A DNA stretch of 64,000 bases. It comes from WTFV01 sp965203525. Lineage in GTDB: Bacteria; Acidobacteriota; Vicinamibacteria; Vicinamibacterales; UBA8438. The stretch lies in the NCBI GenBank assembly GCA_965203525.1, contig OZ241898.1, forward strand, positions 3,162,001-3,226,000. Reading direction: 5' to 3'. A program made the position numbers and the translations under genes. Below are positions 17,104 to 26,277 of the stretch, piece by piece. The first letter of the stretch is position 1, and each line of letters starts with the position of its first letter. The notes beneath the pieces are model-generated. The model saw only the letters and a list, made by a program, of their open reading frames with translations, was not told the origin of the DNA and searched no databases.

Positions 17104-19257
17104 TCAGTGCAACCCGCGGCGCTCCAGCAGCGGCCGGACGTCCGGATCGGCGCCCCGGAAGTTCCGGAAGAGCGTCAGCGCATCGACGCTCCCGCCCTTC
17201 GACAGCAGCGTCCGCCGGAAGTGGTCGCCGTTGTCCCGCGTCAGGCCGCCGTTCTCCTTGAACCATTCGACCGAGTCGGCGTCGAGCACCTCGCTCCAGA
17301 TGTAGGAGTAGTAGCCGGCCGAGTAGCCGCTGCTCCAGACGTGCGAGAAGTAGGTGCTGCGGTAGCGCGGCGGCACCGCTTCGAGGGCGACGCCCGCCGC
17401 CTCCAGCGCGGCCGCCTCGAACGCCTCGGCGTCGGCCGCCGCCGGAACCTCGTCCGCCGGCAACTGGTGCCACGCCTGGTCGAGCAGCGACGCGGCGAGG
17501 TACTCCGTCGTGGCGAACCCCTGGTTGAACTGCTGCGTCGCCAGCACCTTGTCGAGCAGGTCCGCCGGCATCGGCTCGCCGGTCTCGTGGTGGACGGCGT
17601 AGTTCTCCAGCACCTCCGGCCAGACGGCCCACATCTCGTTGACCTGCGACGGGTACTCCACGAAGTCGCGCGGCACCGACGTGCCGGCGAAGTAGGGATG
17701 GCGCACGTCCGAGAAGAACCCGTGCAGGGCGTGGCCGAACTCGTGGAACAGCGTCTCGACCTCTTCGAAGGTGAGCAGCGTCGGCTCCCCGGCCGGCGGC
17801 TTCGGCACGTTGAGGTGGTTCGCCACCACCGGCGAGGTCCCGAGCAGGTGCGACTGCGACACGTAGGCGTTCATCCACGCGCCGCCCCGCTTCGACGGCC
17901 GGGCGTAGAAGTCGCCGAGGAACAGCCCCAGCGGCGATCCGTCGGCGTCGAACACCTCCCAGACGCGGACGTCCGGGTGGTAGACCGGCAGCTCCGGCCG
18001 CGGCTCGAAGGTCAGCCCGTAGAGGCGGCTGGCGGCGAAGAAGACGCCGTTCTCGATGACGTTGTCCAGCTCGAAGTAGGGACGGAGCTGCGACGCGTCG
18101 AACGCGTAGCGGTCGGCCCGCACCTTCTCCGTGTAGTAGGACCAGTCCCACGCCTGCAACTCCAGGCCGCCGCCGTCCGCATTCGCCATCGCCTGCAGAT
18201 CGGCCGCCTCCCGCCGGGCGTTCGCCACCGCCGGCGGGGCGAGGCTGGCGAGCCGCTCGTTGACCGCCTCGACCGTCCGCGCGGTCTGCCGCTCCAGGAC
18301 GTAGGCGGCGTGGTTCGGATAGCCGAGCATGGCAGCCCGCTCGGCCCGCAGGCGGGCCATCGTGGTGATCACCTCGCGGTTGTCGTACTCGCCGCCGCGG
18401 CTGCCGCGGGCCAGCGAGGTCCGCATGATCCGCTCGCGCAGACCGCGGCTCTCCAGGGACGCCAGGGCCGGCTGGCCGCTGGTGTTCAGCAGCGGAATGA
18501 CGTACCGGTTCTCCAGGCCGCGCGCGGCGGCGGCGGCCGCCGCGGCCGCGATCCGGTTCTCGGAGAGACCGGCCAGCTCTTCGCGGGTTTCCACCACCAC
18601 CGCCGAGGCGTTCACCTCGTCCAGCACGTTCTGCGTGAAACGGCTCGACAGCGCCGCCAGCTCGGCGTTGATCTCCTGCATCCGCTCCTTCTCGGCGTCG
18701 GACAGCCGCGCGCCGGCCCGCACGAAGTCGACGTGATACTCCTCGACGAGGCGCCGCGACTCGTCGTCGAGCGCCAGCGACTCCCGCTGGTCGTAGAGCG
18801 CCCGCACCCGCGCGAACAGGTCCGCGTGCAGCAGGATGCGGTCCGTGTGCGCGGCCAGCCGCGGCGCCATCTCGTTGCGGATCTCGTTGATGGCGTCGTT
18901 GGTATGGGCGCTGGCGAGGCTGAAGAACGTCGACGCGACGCGCTCCAGCAATCGGCCGGAGCGCTCGAGCGGGACGATCGTGTTCTCGAACGTCGGCGGC
19001 TCCGACTGCGAGGCGATGGCCCCGATCTCCGCGATCTGCTCCGCCATGCCCCGCTCGAACGCCGGCGCGTAGTGCGCGTCCTCGATCCGGTCGAACGGCG
19101 GCAACCGGTACGGCAGGGTGCTCTCGGTGAAGAACGGATTCCCGGCCGTCTCCTGTCGCCCGGCGGCCTCGACCGCGCCGCCCTCGAACCGTGCGCCGGA
19201 TCCGAACGTCAGCGCCACGACCACCGCCGCCGCCGCTCTCGCGGACTTCCTTCGCAT
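17104..19257 (-). CDS. exported M3-family metallopeptidase (oligopeptidase/dipeptidyl carboxypeptidase type)
   Basis: This 717-residue protein has a signal peptide and the M3 zinc motif H-E-F-G-H at residues 505-509 (L-F-H-E-F-G-H-A-L-H-G). The downstream glutamate region E-Y-P-S-Q-V-N-E-M-W and a final R-S-T-Y-F-S-H-V-W element are characteristic of Dcp/OpdA-like enzymes, which cleave dipeptides or short peptides. Length fits Dcp (about 680) plus the export signal. ATG 19257 has GGGAGGG seven bases upstream; the longer in-frame extension runs through repeats and is not coding. Confidence 0.93.
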   Translation of the reverse strand: MRRKSARAAAAVVVALTFGSGARFEGGAVEAAGRQETAGNPFFTESTLPYRLPPFDRIEDAHYAPAFERGMAEQIAEIGAIASQSEPPTFENTIVPLERSGRLLERVASTFFSLASAHTNDAINEIRNEMAPRLAAHTDRILLHADLFARVRALYDQRESLALDDESRRLVEEYHVDFVRAGARLSDAEKERMQEINAELAALSSRFTQNVLDEVNASAVVVETREELAGLSENRIAAAAAAAAARGLENRYVIPLLNTSGQPALASLESRGLRERIMRTSLARGSRGGEYDNREVITTMARLRAERAAMLGYPNHAAYVLERQTARTVEAVNERLASLAPPAVANARREAADLQAMANADGGGLELQAWDWSYYTEKVRADRYAFDASQLRPYFELDNVIENGVFFAASRLYGLTFEPRPELPVYHPDVRVWEVFDADGSPLGLFLGDFYARPSKRGGAWMNAYVSQSHLLGTSPVVANHLNVPKPPAGEPTLLTFEEVETLFHEFGHALHGFFSDVRHPYFAGTSVPRDFVEYPSQVNEMWAVWPEVLENYAVHHETGEPMPADLLDKVLATQQFNQGFATTEYLAASLLDQAWHQLPADEVPAAADAEAFEAAALEAAGVALEAVPPRYRSTYFSHVWSSGYSAGYYSYIWSEVLDADSVEWFKENGGLTRDNGDHFRRTLLSKGGSVDALTLFRNFRGADPDVRPLLERRGLH

Positions 19258-19269
19258 GCCCACACCCTC

Positions 19270-19365
19270 CCGGCCGGAACCGGTCTCCCGGCCATCAACC
19301 GCACCTGAATCCCGCCATGCCCGCCGCTGCGCCGGACCGCCCCGGCCGGAACCGGTCCCCCGGCC
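19270..19365. repeat. direct repeat, 72-bp period, in a 428-bp gap
   Basis: Bases 19270-19293 recur at 19342-19365 with one change, and both copies are followed after some distance by CGCACCTGAA. Related C-G-G-C-C-A-T-C-like pieces occur at about 19433 and 19513. The 19258-19685 gap holds these repeats and no supported gene. Confidence 0.7.
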
Positions 19366-19580
19366 GTCGACGACACGTCGCCTCGCACCTGAAGACGACG
19401 GCCGAGCCCGGCCCCGCGAGGACCGCTTCTCTCGGCCATCGACGACGCGCGGACCCGCGACCTGCACGCCGCCTGCGCGCCAGCCTCCGCATCGGTCCCC
19501 GACGAGGACCGTTCCTCTCGACCACCCGTCAACGATACCAGCTTTGCCCGGGCCGCGGTCTGCCGGGCCGGCCGCCGGAC

Positions 19581-19673
19581 CGCCGCTCGCCCGCGCGCGA
19601 CGTTTCGACGGTGGTGGTCTTGAGAGGTTCCGGAGGCCCCGGCGCCGCTCGCCCGCGCGCAGCGTTTTCGACG
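19581..19673. repeat. direct repeat directly before a promoter, 62-bp period
   Basis: About 30 bases at 19581-19610 recur at 19643-19673. The second copy ends next to the TACGAT hexamer of the epimerase gene. Confidence 0.75.
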
Positions 19674-19679
19674 TACGAT
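19674..19679 (+). promoter_or_regulatory. -10 hexamer TACGAT, six nt before the epimerase start
   Basis: TACGAT is followed by six bases and ATG 19686 with no Shine-Dalgarno, pointing to a leaderless message. Confidence 0.5.
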
Positions 19680-19685
19680 CCCGAC

Positions 19686-20597
19686 ATGACGCAGGAGACG
19701 CCGGAGGTGATCGAGCTGCGGGCCGGTTCGACGCGCCTCGCCGTGGCGCCGGAGGCCGGCGGATCCATCACCCGCTACGCCTCGGAGCGCGGCGGAACCG
19801 CGATCGAATGGCTGCGCCCGGCCCTGCCCGGCGCCGTCGCCGACCGCGCGGCCGGCGGCGCGTCGAGCTTCCCGATGGTCCCCTTCTCGAACCGGATCCG
19901 CGACGCCGCGTTCCGCTTCCGCGGGCGCACCGTCCAGCTCCCGCGGAACTTCCCGCCGGAGCCGCACGCCATCCACGGCCACGGCTGGCGCGCGCCGTGG
20001 CGCGTCACCGCGCGGTCCGACGCCGCCCTGACGATGGAGTACCGCCACCCGGCCGATTCGTGGCCCTGGACGTACGTGGCGCAGCAGACGTTCGATCTGA
20101 CCGCCGCGCGCCTCCGGGTCCGGTTCACGGTGACGAACGAGGCGGGCGAGCCGATGCCGGCCGGCTTCGGCCTGCATCCCTACTTCGTGCGGACGCCGCG
20201 CGCCGCGGTGCGCGCCGACGTCGGCCGGATGTGGCAGGCGGACGCCGACCGCATGCCGGTCCGCCTCGTGCCGCCGCCCCCGCAACTCCTGCCGGACGGG
20301 GACGGCCTCGGCCCGGACGCCACGCCCCTCGACAACAACTTCATCGGCTTCGGCGGGCAGGCCGTCGTCGAGTGGCCGGAGTGGAACGCCCGGCTGCGGA
20401 TTGCCGCCGACCCGGTCTACGCCTGCCTCGTCGTCTACACGCCGGCCGGCCGCGACTTCTTCTGCGTCGAGCCGGCGACCAACTGCATCGACGGCTTCAA
20501 CTTGGCCGACGCCGGCCGCACGGACACCGGAATCATCGTGCTGGCCCCCGGCGACACCGCCGGCGGCGACGTGACGTTCACGCCGGAAACGGCGTGA
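19686..20597 (+). CDS. aldose 1-epimerase family protein
   Basis: This 303-residue cytoplasmic protein has the mutarotase-superfamily landmarks: P-F-S-N-R-I-R-D, H-A-I-H-G-H-G-W with the conserved histidine near residue 98, G-F-G-L-H-P-Y-F with the second histidine, and a C-terminal E-P-A-T-N strand with the catalytic glutamate. The family interconverts alpha and beta anomers of sugars. The ATG at 19686 is supported by the -10 hexamer exactly six bases upstream rather than by a ribosome-binding site. Sugar specificity cannot be read. Confidence 0.9.
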   Translation: MTQETPEVIELRAGSTRLAVAPEAGGSITRYASERGGTAIEWLRPALPGAVADRAAGGASSFPMVPFSNRIRDAAFRFRGRTVQLPRNFPPEPHAIHGHGWRAPWRVTARSDAALTMEYRHPADSWPWTYVAQQTFDLTAARLRVRFTVTNEAGEPMPAGFGLHPYFVRTPRAAVRADVGRMWQADADRMPVRLVPPPPQLLPDGDGLGPDATPLDNNFIGFGGQAVVEWPEWNARLRIAADPVYACLVVYTPAGRDFFCVEPATNCIDGFNLADAGRTDTGIIVLAPGDTAGGDVTFTPETA

Positions 20598-20802
20598 ACG
20601 CGTCCCGGCAGGCGGTCTTCGCGCCCGGCCTCTGCCGCGGGCGTGGGTGAAACCGGTTCCCCTGACCGAACCCACCGGGAACCCCTCGCATGCCGCGGGC
20701 CGCGGGATCGGTGAGCCGGTTCGCGGACCGTTCGCGCACCTCGAGAGGAAGAATCCGTCGCGGCCGCGGGGCCGACCGCGGAGCCCTCGAAAGGAGTCTC
20801 TG

Positions 20803-21483
20803 ATGGCGCGCATCGTGCCCGGCATCGCGGCGTTCACTGGCGGAATGCTCTTCCTCGCACCGGCCGCGCCGGTCGCCGAGGCCCAGACCCCGACCCGGGC
20901 GTTCGAGATCGCGGCCGGCGTGCAGTACGGCGTGCAGGATCCGGAGCGGCCGGTGACACCCGGCTGGATCGTGTCGGGCGGCTTCGACCTGGGCCGCCAA
21001 ACCTTCGTGGTGGAGGGCGCGTGGCATCGGGACACGTACGTCCCCAACCGGCACCCGGGCTTCGACGAAGGGGCCCGCGCGACCTCGCGGAACCGCTACC
21101 TGATGCTGGCGGGCGGCGTCCGGGGCGGAAAGCGCGGCGGGCGGGCGGCCCCGTTCTACCAGATCCTGGCGGGCGGATTCGCGAGCCGGTTCCGGACGGA
21201 CTACGAGTGGCCGGAGTCGCTGGACGTCGAGGCGGAGAACGCCGGCTGCGGAGTCTTCGCGGATGGCCGGCTGGTCCTGCCGTGCAGCAACGTGCCGTAT
21301 CCGATGTTCGAGGAGGAACGCGCGGCCGGGTTCGTCATGCAGCCGGGCATGGGGATGGACCTGCGCGTCGGACGGCGGTTCACCCTCCGCCTGGCCGCCG
21401 ACCTGCCGATATTCACCAACGGCGACTACGTCGCCCTCCGGCCGCGGATCTCCGCGCGCGTCGCGGTCGAGTTCGGGCGCTGA
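20803..21483 (+). CDS. exported, probably outer-membrane beta-barrel protein
   Basis: This 226-residue protein has a signal peptide ending at AEAQ and alternating hydrophobic strands, for example W-I-V-S-G-G-F-D-L-G, Y-L-M-L-A-G-G-V-R-G-G and F-Y-Q-I-L-A-G-G-F. It ends V-A-V-E-F-G-R, close to the aromatic C-terminus of outer-membrane barrels. One Cys pair (G-C-G-V-F and L-P-C-S-N) may form a disulfide. The fold is likely a small OmpA/OmpW-type barrel of unknown function. ATG 20803 has AAGGAG at a spacing of six. The upstream 205-bp gap shows only diverged repeats. Confidence 0.75.
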   Translation: MARIVPGIAAFTGGMLFLAPAAPVAEAQTPTRAFEIAAGVQYGVQDPERPVTPGWIVSGGFDLGRQTFVVEGAWHRDTYVPNRHPGFDEGARATSRNRYLMLAGGVRGGKRGGRAAPFYQILAGGFASRFRTDYEWPESLDVEAENAGCGVFADGRLVLPCSNVPYPMFEEERAAGFVMQPGMGMDLRVGRRFTLRLAADLPIFTNGDYVALRPRISARVAVEFGR

Positions 21484-21529
21484 CCGGGGAACCTGAACAG
21501 AAGCGCAGACCGGGTGGCGTTTCCTGCCC

Positions 21530-21649
21530 CTGGTGGTTGCCGGTTCGCGCACCGGGACCGTGAACGAGCGGGCTTTCGGCGCGTGACCCCGCCTTTGCGG
21601 GGCTGGTGGTTGCCGGTTCGCGCACGGTTCGCGCACCGGGACCGTGAAC
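21530..21649. repeat. direct duplication with internal 11-bp repeat, 73-bp period
   Basis: About 36 bases at 21530-21565 recur from 21603 to 21649; the second copy has an extra 11-base tandem duplication inside it. The 21484-21739 gap contains this and no gene. Confidence 0.85.
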
Positions 21650-21739
21650 AGCGTGCAAGCCGGCAGGCGGACAAGTCCGCGACGAGCCAAGGCCGTGGCG
21701 TTTCGCACAAACGTGCTTCCTGTCTGCCGCCAGAATTCT

Positions 21740-21745
21740 TATGAT
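21740..21745 (+). promoter_or_regulatory. TATGAT -10 box before the ATPase module
   Basis: TATGAT is followed after exactly six bases by GTG 21752, which is in frame with the ATPase gene. This fits the local leaderless pattern and offers an alternative start 24 codons upstream of ATG 21824. Confidence 0.45.
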
Positions 21746-21823
21746 CGGCCCGTGCCCGCGGTGCGCTCCCGAACCGGGCGCGCCGGCGGTGACGGCACGC
21801 TCGTTGCTTACGGACGGGACGAG

Positions 21824-23767
21824 ATGACGAACAAGACCATGCCGGATGAACCGGCGTCCCCATTGATCACGGCCGTCGAGATCGAGAACTTCAAGGGCAT
21901 CGGCCGTCCGGTCCGCATCGAGCTGCGGCCGATCACGCTGCTCTTCGGACGCAACAGCGCCGGCAAGAGCACCGTGCTCCACGCGCTCTGCTACGCGCAC
22001 GAGCTCCTGAGCCACGGCAACGTCGACGCCGGCATGACCGACCTGGGCGGCGGCCAGATCGACTTGGGCGGATTCCGCAACTTCGTCCACGCGCACGACC
22101 GGGGTCGCACCGTCAGACTGCGCTTCGAGTGCAACCTGGAAAACTGGAAGGTGCCCGAACCGCTGGTGGAAAAAATGGCGCGTCACGAAGGAGTTGAACT
22201 CGAATCCGCCGACGACTTCGCCGCATGGGTCCGCACCCAGGCCAAGGCCGAATCCGTCCGTTCCGGGTGGGTGGAGCTCGCCGTCCAATGGAACCCGTGG
22301 CCCGAAGACGAGCCGGTGCTCGCCAGCTACGAGGTGGGCGTCAACGAGGCGCTCTTCGGCCGCATCGCCCGAGTCGGCGATTCAGATACCGACTTCAACC
22401 TGGAGTTCGACTGGATGCACCCGTTGTTCGATCCGCTCCGGCCGGTCCGCTCGCCGGCGGGGGACGGGGACGAGGCCGCCGTTCGGGTGCGCGACGCTCC
22501 GGAACCGGGAACCGACGCATGGCGGCTTCATCGCACCGGGGTGCGCGGGGCGACGCCGTTGCCGGACTGGGACCAGCCGCTCGTCCTGCGCGACGACCAC
22601 CTCGACGACAACGACCTCGACGACGACGAAGCGATCCCCCGGTTCGAAGCACTGGTGTCCGGCTTCCTCGTCGGCCTCGGACGCACGCTGCGCGACGAGC
22701 TCGCAGCCCTCCGATACGTCGGCCCGGTGCGCAAGCTGCGTCCGCGCACCAACGCCGCACCGGGTTCCCGCGATCGAGAAAGCTGGAGCGACGGATCGGC
22801 GGCCTGGAATCTGCTCGTGCGCCGCGATCCCGATCCGCGCTCCCGCGACGATCTGCTCGACGCCGTGAACGAGTGGCTGGAGCGCGGTGACCGACTCGAC
22901 ACCGGCTACAAACTGCGTCGCAAATCGACGGTGGAGCTTTCCGAAGAAGCGTCCGGGGTGAGAAAGATTTGCCTTCTCGCCCAGCTTCCGGCGGAATACC
23001 GGAACGAAGACGGCGAGGTCGACCTGGACCACTGGGCTCGGAAGGAAGCCGCAGAAATAGCTGATCTCTGGGGATGCGATCCCGATGACGTCGAAGGTCG
23101 AATCAAGAACCGCCAGCGTGACGAAAACGAACCCGCGGAAATGGACCATTCCGGGCAGGATCAATCTGACGTCGAGAAAACGACGATAGAATCCTGCCGT
23201 CAGGTGTATCTATTGTTCAGTATGCTCGTTACTGCCGTCGACCGGATCGAGAAGGGCGGACCCGCGGTGAAGGACCTCGTTCGCGCCATCGCCGCCGCGC
23301 CGCGGCGAACGACTCTGCAACTGGTGACCGCCGGATCGGAACTGCCCGTTCGGACGTCCGACGTCGGCGTGGGCATATCCCAGCTCCTGCCGGTCGTCGT
23401 CGCGGCGTTGGACAATGACCGCCCCGGAATCACCGCCATCGAGCAGCCGGAGCTCCACCTGCATCCTGCAATGCAGGTGGAGCTGGGCGATCTCTTCGCG
23501 AAATCGGTCAACCTGGGCCGGGTGTTCCTCATCGAGAACCACAGCGAACACCTGATGCTGCGTCTGCTGCGCCGGATCGAGGAAACACACGGCGACGAGC
23601 TGCCGGAGGGCAAGCCTCCGCTGAGGCCCCGTCAGGTCTCCGTCGTCTTCATTGAGCAGGTCGACGGCGAGGTCAGAGCGACGCCGTTGCGAATCGACGA
23701 GACGGGAGAGTTCATCGACCGCTGGCCGCGCGGCTTCTTCCGCGAGCGAGCGGCGGAGTTGTTCTGA
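21824..23767 (+). CDS. AAA/ABC-type ATPase with DUF3696-like end (candidate defence ATPase)
   Basis: This 647-residue protein begins with I-E-N-F-K-G-I and a Walker A G-R-N-S-A-G-K-S at residues 42-49. A long, partly acidic insert follows, then a signature-like G-I-S-Q-L-L-P-V, Walker B with E-Q-P-E-L-H-L-H-P and an E-N-H-S-E-H-L-M-L-R switch region. The end D-E-T-G-E-F-I-D-R-W-P-R-G-F-F is typical of DUF3696 ATPases. These belong to the SMC/OLD-like group that powers many phage-defence systems. Its stop overlaps the ATG of the next gene (TGATG). GTG 21752 is a possible earlier start. Confidence 0.85.
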   Translation: MTNKTMPDEPASPLITAVEIENFKGIGRPVRIELRPITLLFGRNSAGKSTVLHALCYAHELLSHGNVDAGMTDLGGGQIDLGGFRNFVHAHDRGRTVRLRFECNLENWKVPEPLVEKMARHEGVELESADDFAAWVRTQAKAESVRSGWVELAVQWNPWPEDEPVLASYEVGVNEALFGRIARVGDSDTDFNLEFDWMHPLFDPLRPVRSPAGDGDEAAVRVRDAPEPGTDAWRLHRTGVRGATPLPDWDQPLVLRDDHLDDNDLDDDEAIPRFEALVSGFLVGLGRTLRDELAALRYVGPVRKLRPRTNAAPGSRDRESWSDGSAAWNLLVRRDPDPRSRDDLLDAVNEWLERGDRLDTGYKLRRKSTVELSEEASGVRKICLLAQLPAEYRNEDGEVDLDHWARKEAAEIADLWGCDPDDVEGRIKNRQRDENEPAEMDHSGQDQSDVEKTTIESCRQVYLLFSMLVTAVDRIEKGGPAVKDLVRAIAAAPRRTTLQLVTAGSELPVRTSDVGVGISQLLPVVVAALDNDRPGITAIEQPELHLHPAMQVELGDLFAKSVNLGRVFLIENHSEHLMLRLLRRIEETHGDELPEGKPPLRPRQVSVVFIEQVDGEVRATPLRIDETGEFIDRWPRGFFRERAAELF

Positions 23768-24735
23768 TGCTCCACGCATACGCGATCGAACCCGACGTGC
23801 TCGTCACCTGGGACAAGTGCCGAAACACGCTCAACCTGATGGGTTTTCGGCATGGCCGCGCGATCGCCGCCTATCCGTCCGGAAAACGCTGGAAAAAGCT
23901 GATCCTGCAGGCGTGCGAGAGGAACCCGCATTGCCGTGACCGTGACTTCAATCGAATACACGAGAAGATCCGGGAGGTTGAAGACAAGCTCGTCCGAGCG
24001 GGAACGCCTGACAGCTACGACGGTTCGATCACGCCTCGGGAAGAGTGCTGGATCAGAAACGCAATCGACTGTCAAACCAAGACCGGCGCCTTTCACGCCA
24101 TCCTGTCGACGCGGAATCCAACGAACCATCGCGACGTCGTGCTCGAAGAGGACGTGGACGAGTCACACGAAAAATTCGACGTCCGGCGCGAGCAGCCGGT
24201 GTTGCGGGAACCGGAAGCACTCGTCACGCACATCGAGACCCTGGTAGTGAACAGCCGCGAGATTCTGCTGATCGATCCGCATCTCGACCTGTCCAAGAAA
24301 AGGTGGCGTCCCGTCGTCGCGGCTTGCCTCGATCTGGCGGCGAAATCCGTCCGGGGCGAACTGCATGCGGAGATCCACACGCTGAATGCGGAGAGCAAGT
24401 GGAGTGTCGAGGAGTTCCGGAAACAGTGCCAGCGGTACGTTCCCAGAATGATGAGCGGGAAACTCACCTCGGTCCGGGTGTGTCGCTGGCGTCTTCGAGA
24501 AAACGGGCCGGACGACTTCCACGCGCGATACGTGCTGACCGATCGCGGCGGCTACCGACTCGACAAGGGACTGGACGCGGAACCTGGCGTGGAACAGTTG
24601 GTCGCGCTTCTCGACGATCAGGAACGGCAGCGGCTCCGGGAGGGCTACGGCGACGCCAGCCCCTTCTTCGACAAAGCCGACGCCTTCACGCTCGACAACT
24701 CCGGCGCCCTGCGCTTGGAGCCGCCCCGATCCTGA
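23767..24735 (+). CDS. PLD-like partner protein of the DUF3696 ATPase
   Basis: This 322-residue protein is coupled to the ATPase through a TGATG overlap. The N-terminal part (about 1-125) is unrecognised. From about residue 155 a phospholipase-D-like fold is suggested by I-L-L-I-D-P-H-L-D-L and D-D-F-H-A-R-Y-V-L-T-D. In that second motif the usual HxK is HxR, so phosphodiesterase activity is uncertain. A G-Y-R-L-D-K-G-L-D element follows, as in related helper nuclease domains. The coupling suggests it is the effector or sensor of a two-gene system. Not a named system that I recognise. Confidence 0.6.
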   Translation: MLHAYAIEPDVLVTWDKCRNTLNLMGFRHGRAIAAYPSGKRWKKLILQACERNPHCRDRDFNRIHEKIREVEDKLVRAGTPDSYDGSITPREECWIRNAIDCQTKTGAFHAILSTRNPTNHRDVVLEEDVDESHEKFDVRREQPVLREPEALVTHIETLVVNSREILLIDPHLDLSKKRWRPVVAACLDLAAKSVRGELHAEIHTLNAESKWSVEEFRKQCQRYVPRMMSGKLTSVRVCRWRLRENGPDDFHARYVLTDRGGYRLDKGLDAEPGVEQLVALLDDQERQRLREGYGDASPFFDKADAFTLDNSGALRLEPPRS

Positions 24736-24886
24736 CGACCGCGGCCCACGGCTACACTCGTCCGCCGCTCTGCGCCCGGAGCCGCCTCCCGGTGCTCGGC
24801 CTCCCGGACGACGGTTCTCCTGAAACAGGCACGGGCCGCCCGCCCCGGAGGACCTTCGCCGACCGCCTCCCGGCGCCGCGCGAACC

Positions 24887-25954
24887 TCACTTTCGGACGT
24901 GCGCCCGGAGGCGCGCGTGGAAGTCCCGTTCGCTGTCGCAGGCGAGCGCCGCGGCGACGACGGCGCTGCCCGGCACGCCGTCCGGGATGCCGGCGAACAG
25001 GTCATCCGAACAGGCGACGCCCCGCGTCCGAAGGATCTCGCGCGCCGCCTCCGCCCGGCCTTTCGCTTCGCCCTCCGCCCGGCCTTTCGCTTCGCCCTCC
25101 GCCCGGCCCTTCGCTTCGCCTTCCGCCCGGCCCTTCGCTTCGCCTTCCGCCCGGCTCCGATCCCGCAGGGAACGCAGCAACGGGTCATCGTCCGGTCCCG
25201 TGCCGTCCCGCTCGCCCAGCGTCCGCCCCAGGTGCTCCAGCGTCGCGAGAGTCCAGCCGGACCGTTCGACGTCGTTCAGCGCCGTGTGGATCGCGGCCGC
25301 CCGCCAGCCGGGGAACGCCCGGCTCACCGGCGACTCGCGGTACGCGCCCGCCTCCAGCAGGTAAATCGTCAGCCCCGGACGGCGGTTCTTCGGGCGGCTC
25401 GGCGCGCGGTGGTCCGGCACTTCGACCCACACCTCGGGGAAGCCCCACGACTCGTACAACCGCAGCTTCCCCCGCCGCACGTCGGTCGTATGGTCCACCT
25501 CCAGCACCACGTCGGGGTACGGGTGCTCGCCCACCTCCATCGCGCCGGCGCCCAGCAGGTCCGTCCGCAACGGATACAGGTACACGATCTGGTCCGCCTG
25601 GATGACGCGGCGCGGGTCGCCCCGTTCGTCGCGCACCAGCAGGTCGGTCGAGCCGTAGCACCTGATCGGCGACCCCCGCACCGCGGCGATGCGCTCGACC
25701 AGTCCGGCCAGACCGTGCGACGGACTCTCGTGGGCCGCGTAGGTGGGCGCGCTGACCCGCCAGGCGGTCCTGGTCCCGGCGTCCCACACCTCCAGGCGCC
25801 CGTCGTAGCGGTAATACTCCTCGAGGGTCATGGGGAAGGACGTGCAGCCGACGAACTCCAGATCGGCCAGCGGCAGCAGCGGCGGAGCCGGCCCCTTCGA
25901 CTTCCGCTTCGGCGAACCGGCGGGGACGGGCGTCCATTCGTGCGTGGTGGCCAT
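24887..25954 (-). CDS. long Uma2-type endonuclease-like protein (paralog 2)
   Basis: This 355-residue protein has the same plan as the genes at 4467-5498 and 54671-55708: a proline-rich start, G-C-T-S-F-P-M-T, a Uma2 core P-D-V-V-L-E-V-D-H-T-T-D-V-R-R-G-K with L-Y-E-S-W-G-F-P-E-V-W-V-E-V, a D-G-T-G-P-D-D-D-P element, then a tail of about four A-E-G-E-A-K-G-R repeats coded by 24-bp units. ATG 25954 is preceded by TACAAT at five bases and lacks a Shine-Dalgarno. Upstream in-frame codons run through intergenic repeats. Confidence 0.8.
   Translation of the reverse strand: MATTHEWTPVPAGSPKRKSKGPAPPLLPLADLEFVGCTSFPMTLEEYYRYDGRLEVWDAGTRTAWRVSAPTYAAHESPSHGLAGLVERIAAVRGSPIRCYGSTDLLVRDERGDPRRVIQADQIVYLYPLRTDLLGAGAMEVGEHPYPDVVLEVDHTTDVRRGKLRLYESWGFPEVWVEVPDHRAPSRPKNRRPGLTIYLLEAGAYRESPVSRAFPGWRAAAIHTALNDVERSGWTLATLEHLGRTLGERDGTGPDDDPLLRSLRDRSRAEGEAKGRAEGEAKGRAEGEAKGRAEGEAKGRAEAAREILRTRGVACSDDLFAGIPDGVPGSAVVAAALACDSERDFHARLRAHVRK
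25051..25155. repeat. 24-bp tandem repeat inside the Uma2 paralog 2 tail
   Basis: About 4.4 copies of a 24-bp unit begin at 25051, 25075, 25099 and 25123 and encode the octapeptide AEGEAKGR. The first two and last two units differ by the same bases, suggesting stepwise doubling. Confidence 0.85.
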
Positions 25955-25959
25955 ACCGC

Positions 25960-25965
25960 ATTGTA
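25960..25965 (-). promoter_or_regulatory. -10 hexamer TACAAT, five nt before Uma2 paralog 2
   Basis: TACAAT on the minus strand ends five bases before ATG 25954 and no ribosome-binding site is present. Confidence 0.5.
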
Positions 25966-25979
25966 GCAGGCGCCGGGAG

Positions 25980-26213
25980 CCGGGAGCCGAACCGTCCGCC
26001 GACGCCTGGAACAAGGCAGCAACCGTGCCGGAGGCGGGCCGGGAGCCCGGAACCGGGAGCCGAACCGTCCGCCCGACGCCGCCTTCGCGGCCGGGGGTTC
26101 CGTCGAAGAGGTCATCGGCCCGGAACCGGGAGCCGAACCGTCCGCCGCCTTCGCGGTCGAGGGTTCCGTCGAATGAGGTCATCGGCCCGGAACCGGGAGC
26201 CGAACCGGCTGCC
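25980..26213. repeat. four imperfect repeats between divergent genes (73 and 67 bp apart)
   Basis: The element CCCGGAACCGGGAGCCGAAC and following bases starts at 26046, 26119 and 26186, with a partial copy near 25980. Between copies a second shared piece, GGGTTCCGTCGAA, also repeats. These fill the 323-bp gap 25955-26277, which has no gene. Confidence 0.85.
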
Positions 26214-26265
26214 GACGCCGCCGGGACGACGCCGCAAGGCGCGCATGCGCCTGGAACGGCTCGTG

Positions 26266-26271
26266 TAGGAT
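26266..26271 (+). promoter_or_regulatory. -10 hexamer TAGGAT, six nt before the GMC start
   Basis: TAGGAT is followed by six bases and GTG 26278 with no Shine-Dalgarno. Confidence 0.5.
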
Positions 26272-26277
26272 CGCCGC

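Noticed and set aside
21824..24735. Gabija or PARIS system
   Set aside because: No Toprim, UvrD-like helicase or DUF4435 partner is present; the partner looks PLD-like, so a known name is not justified.
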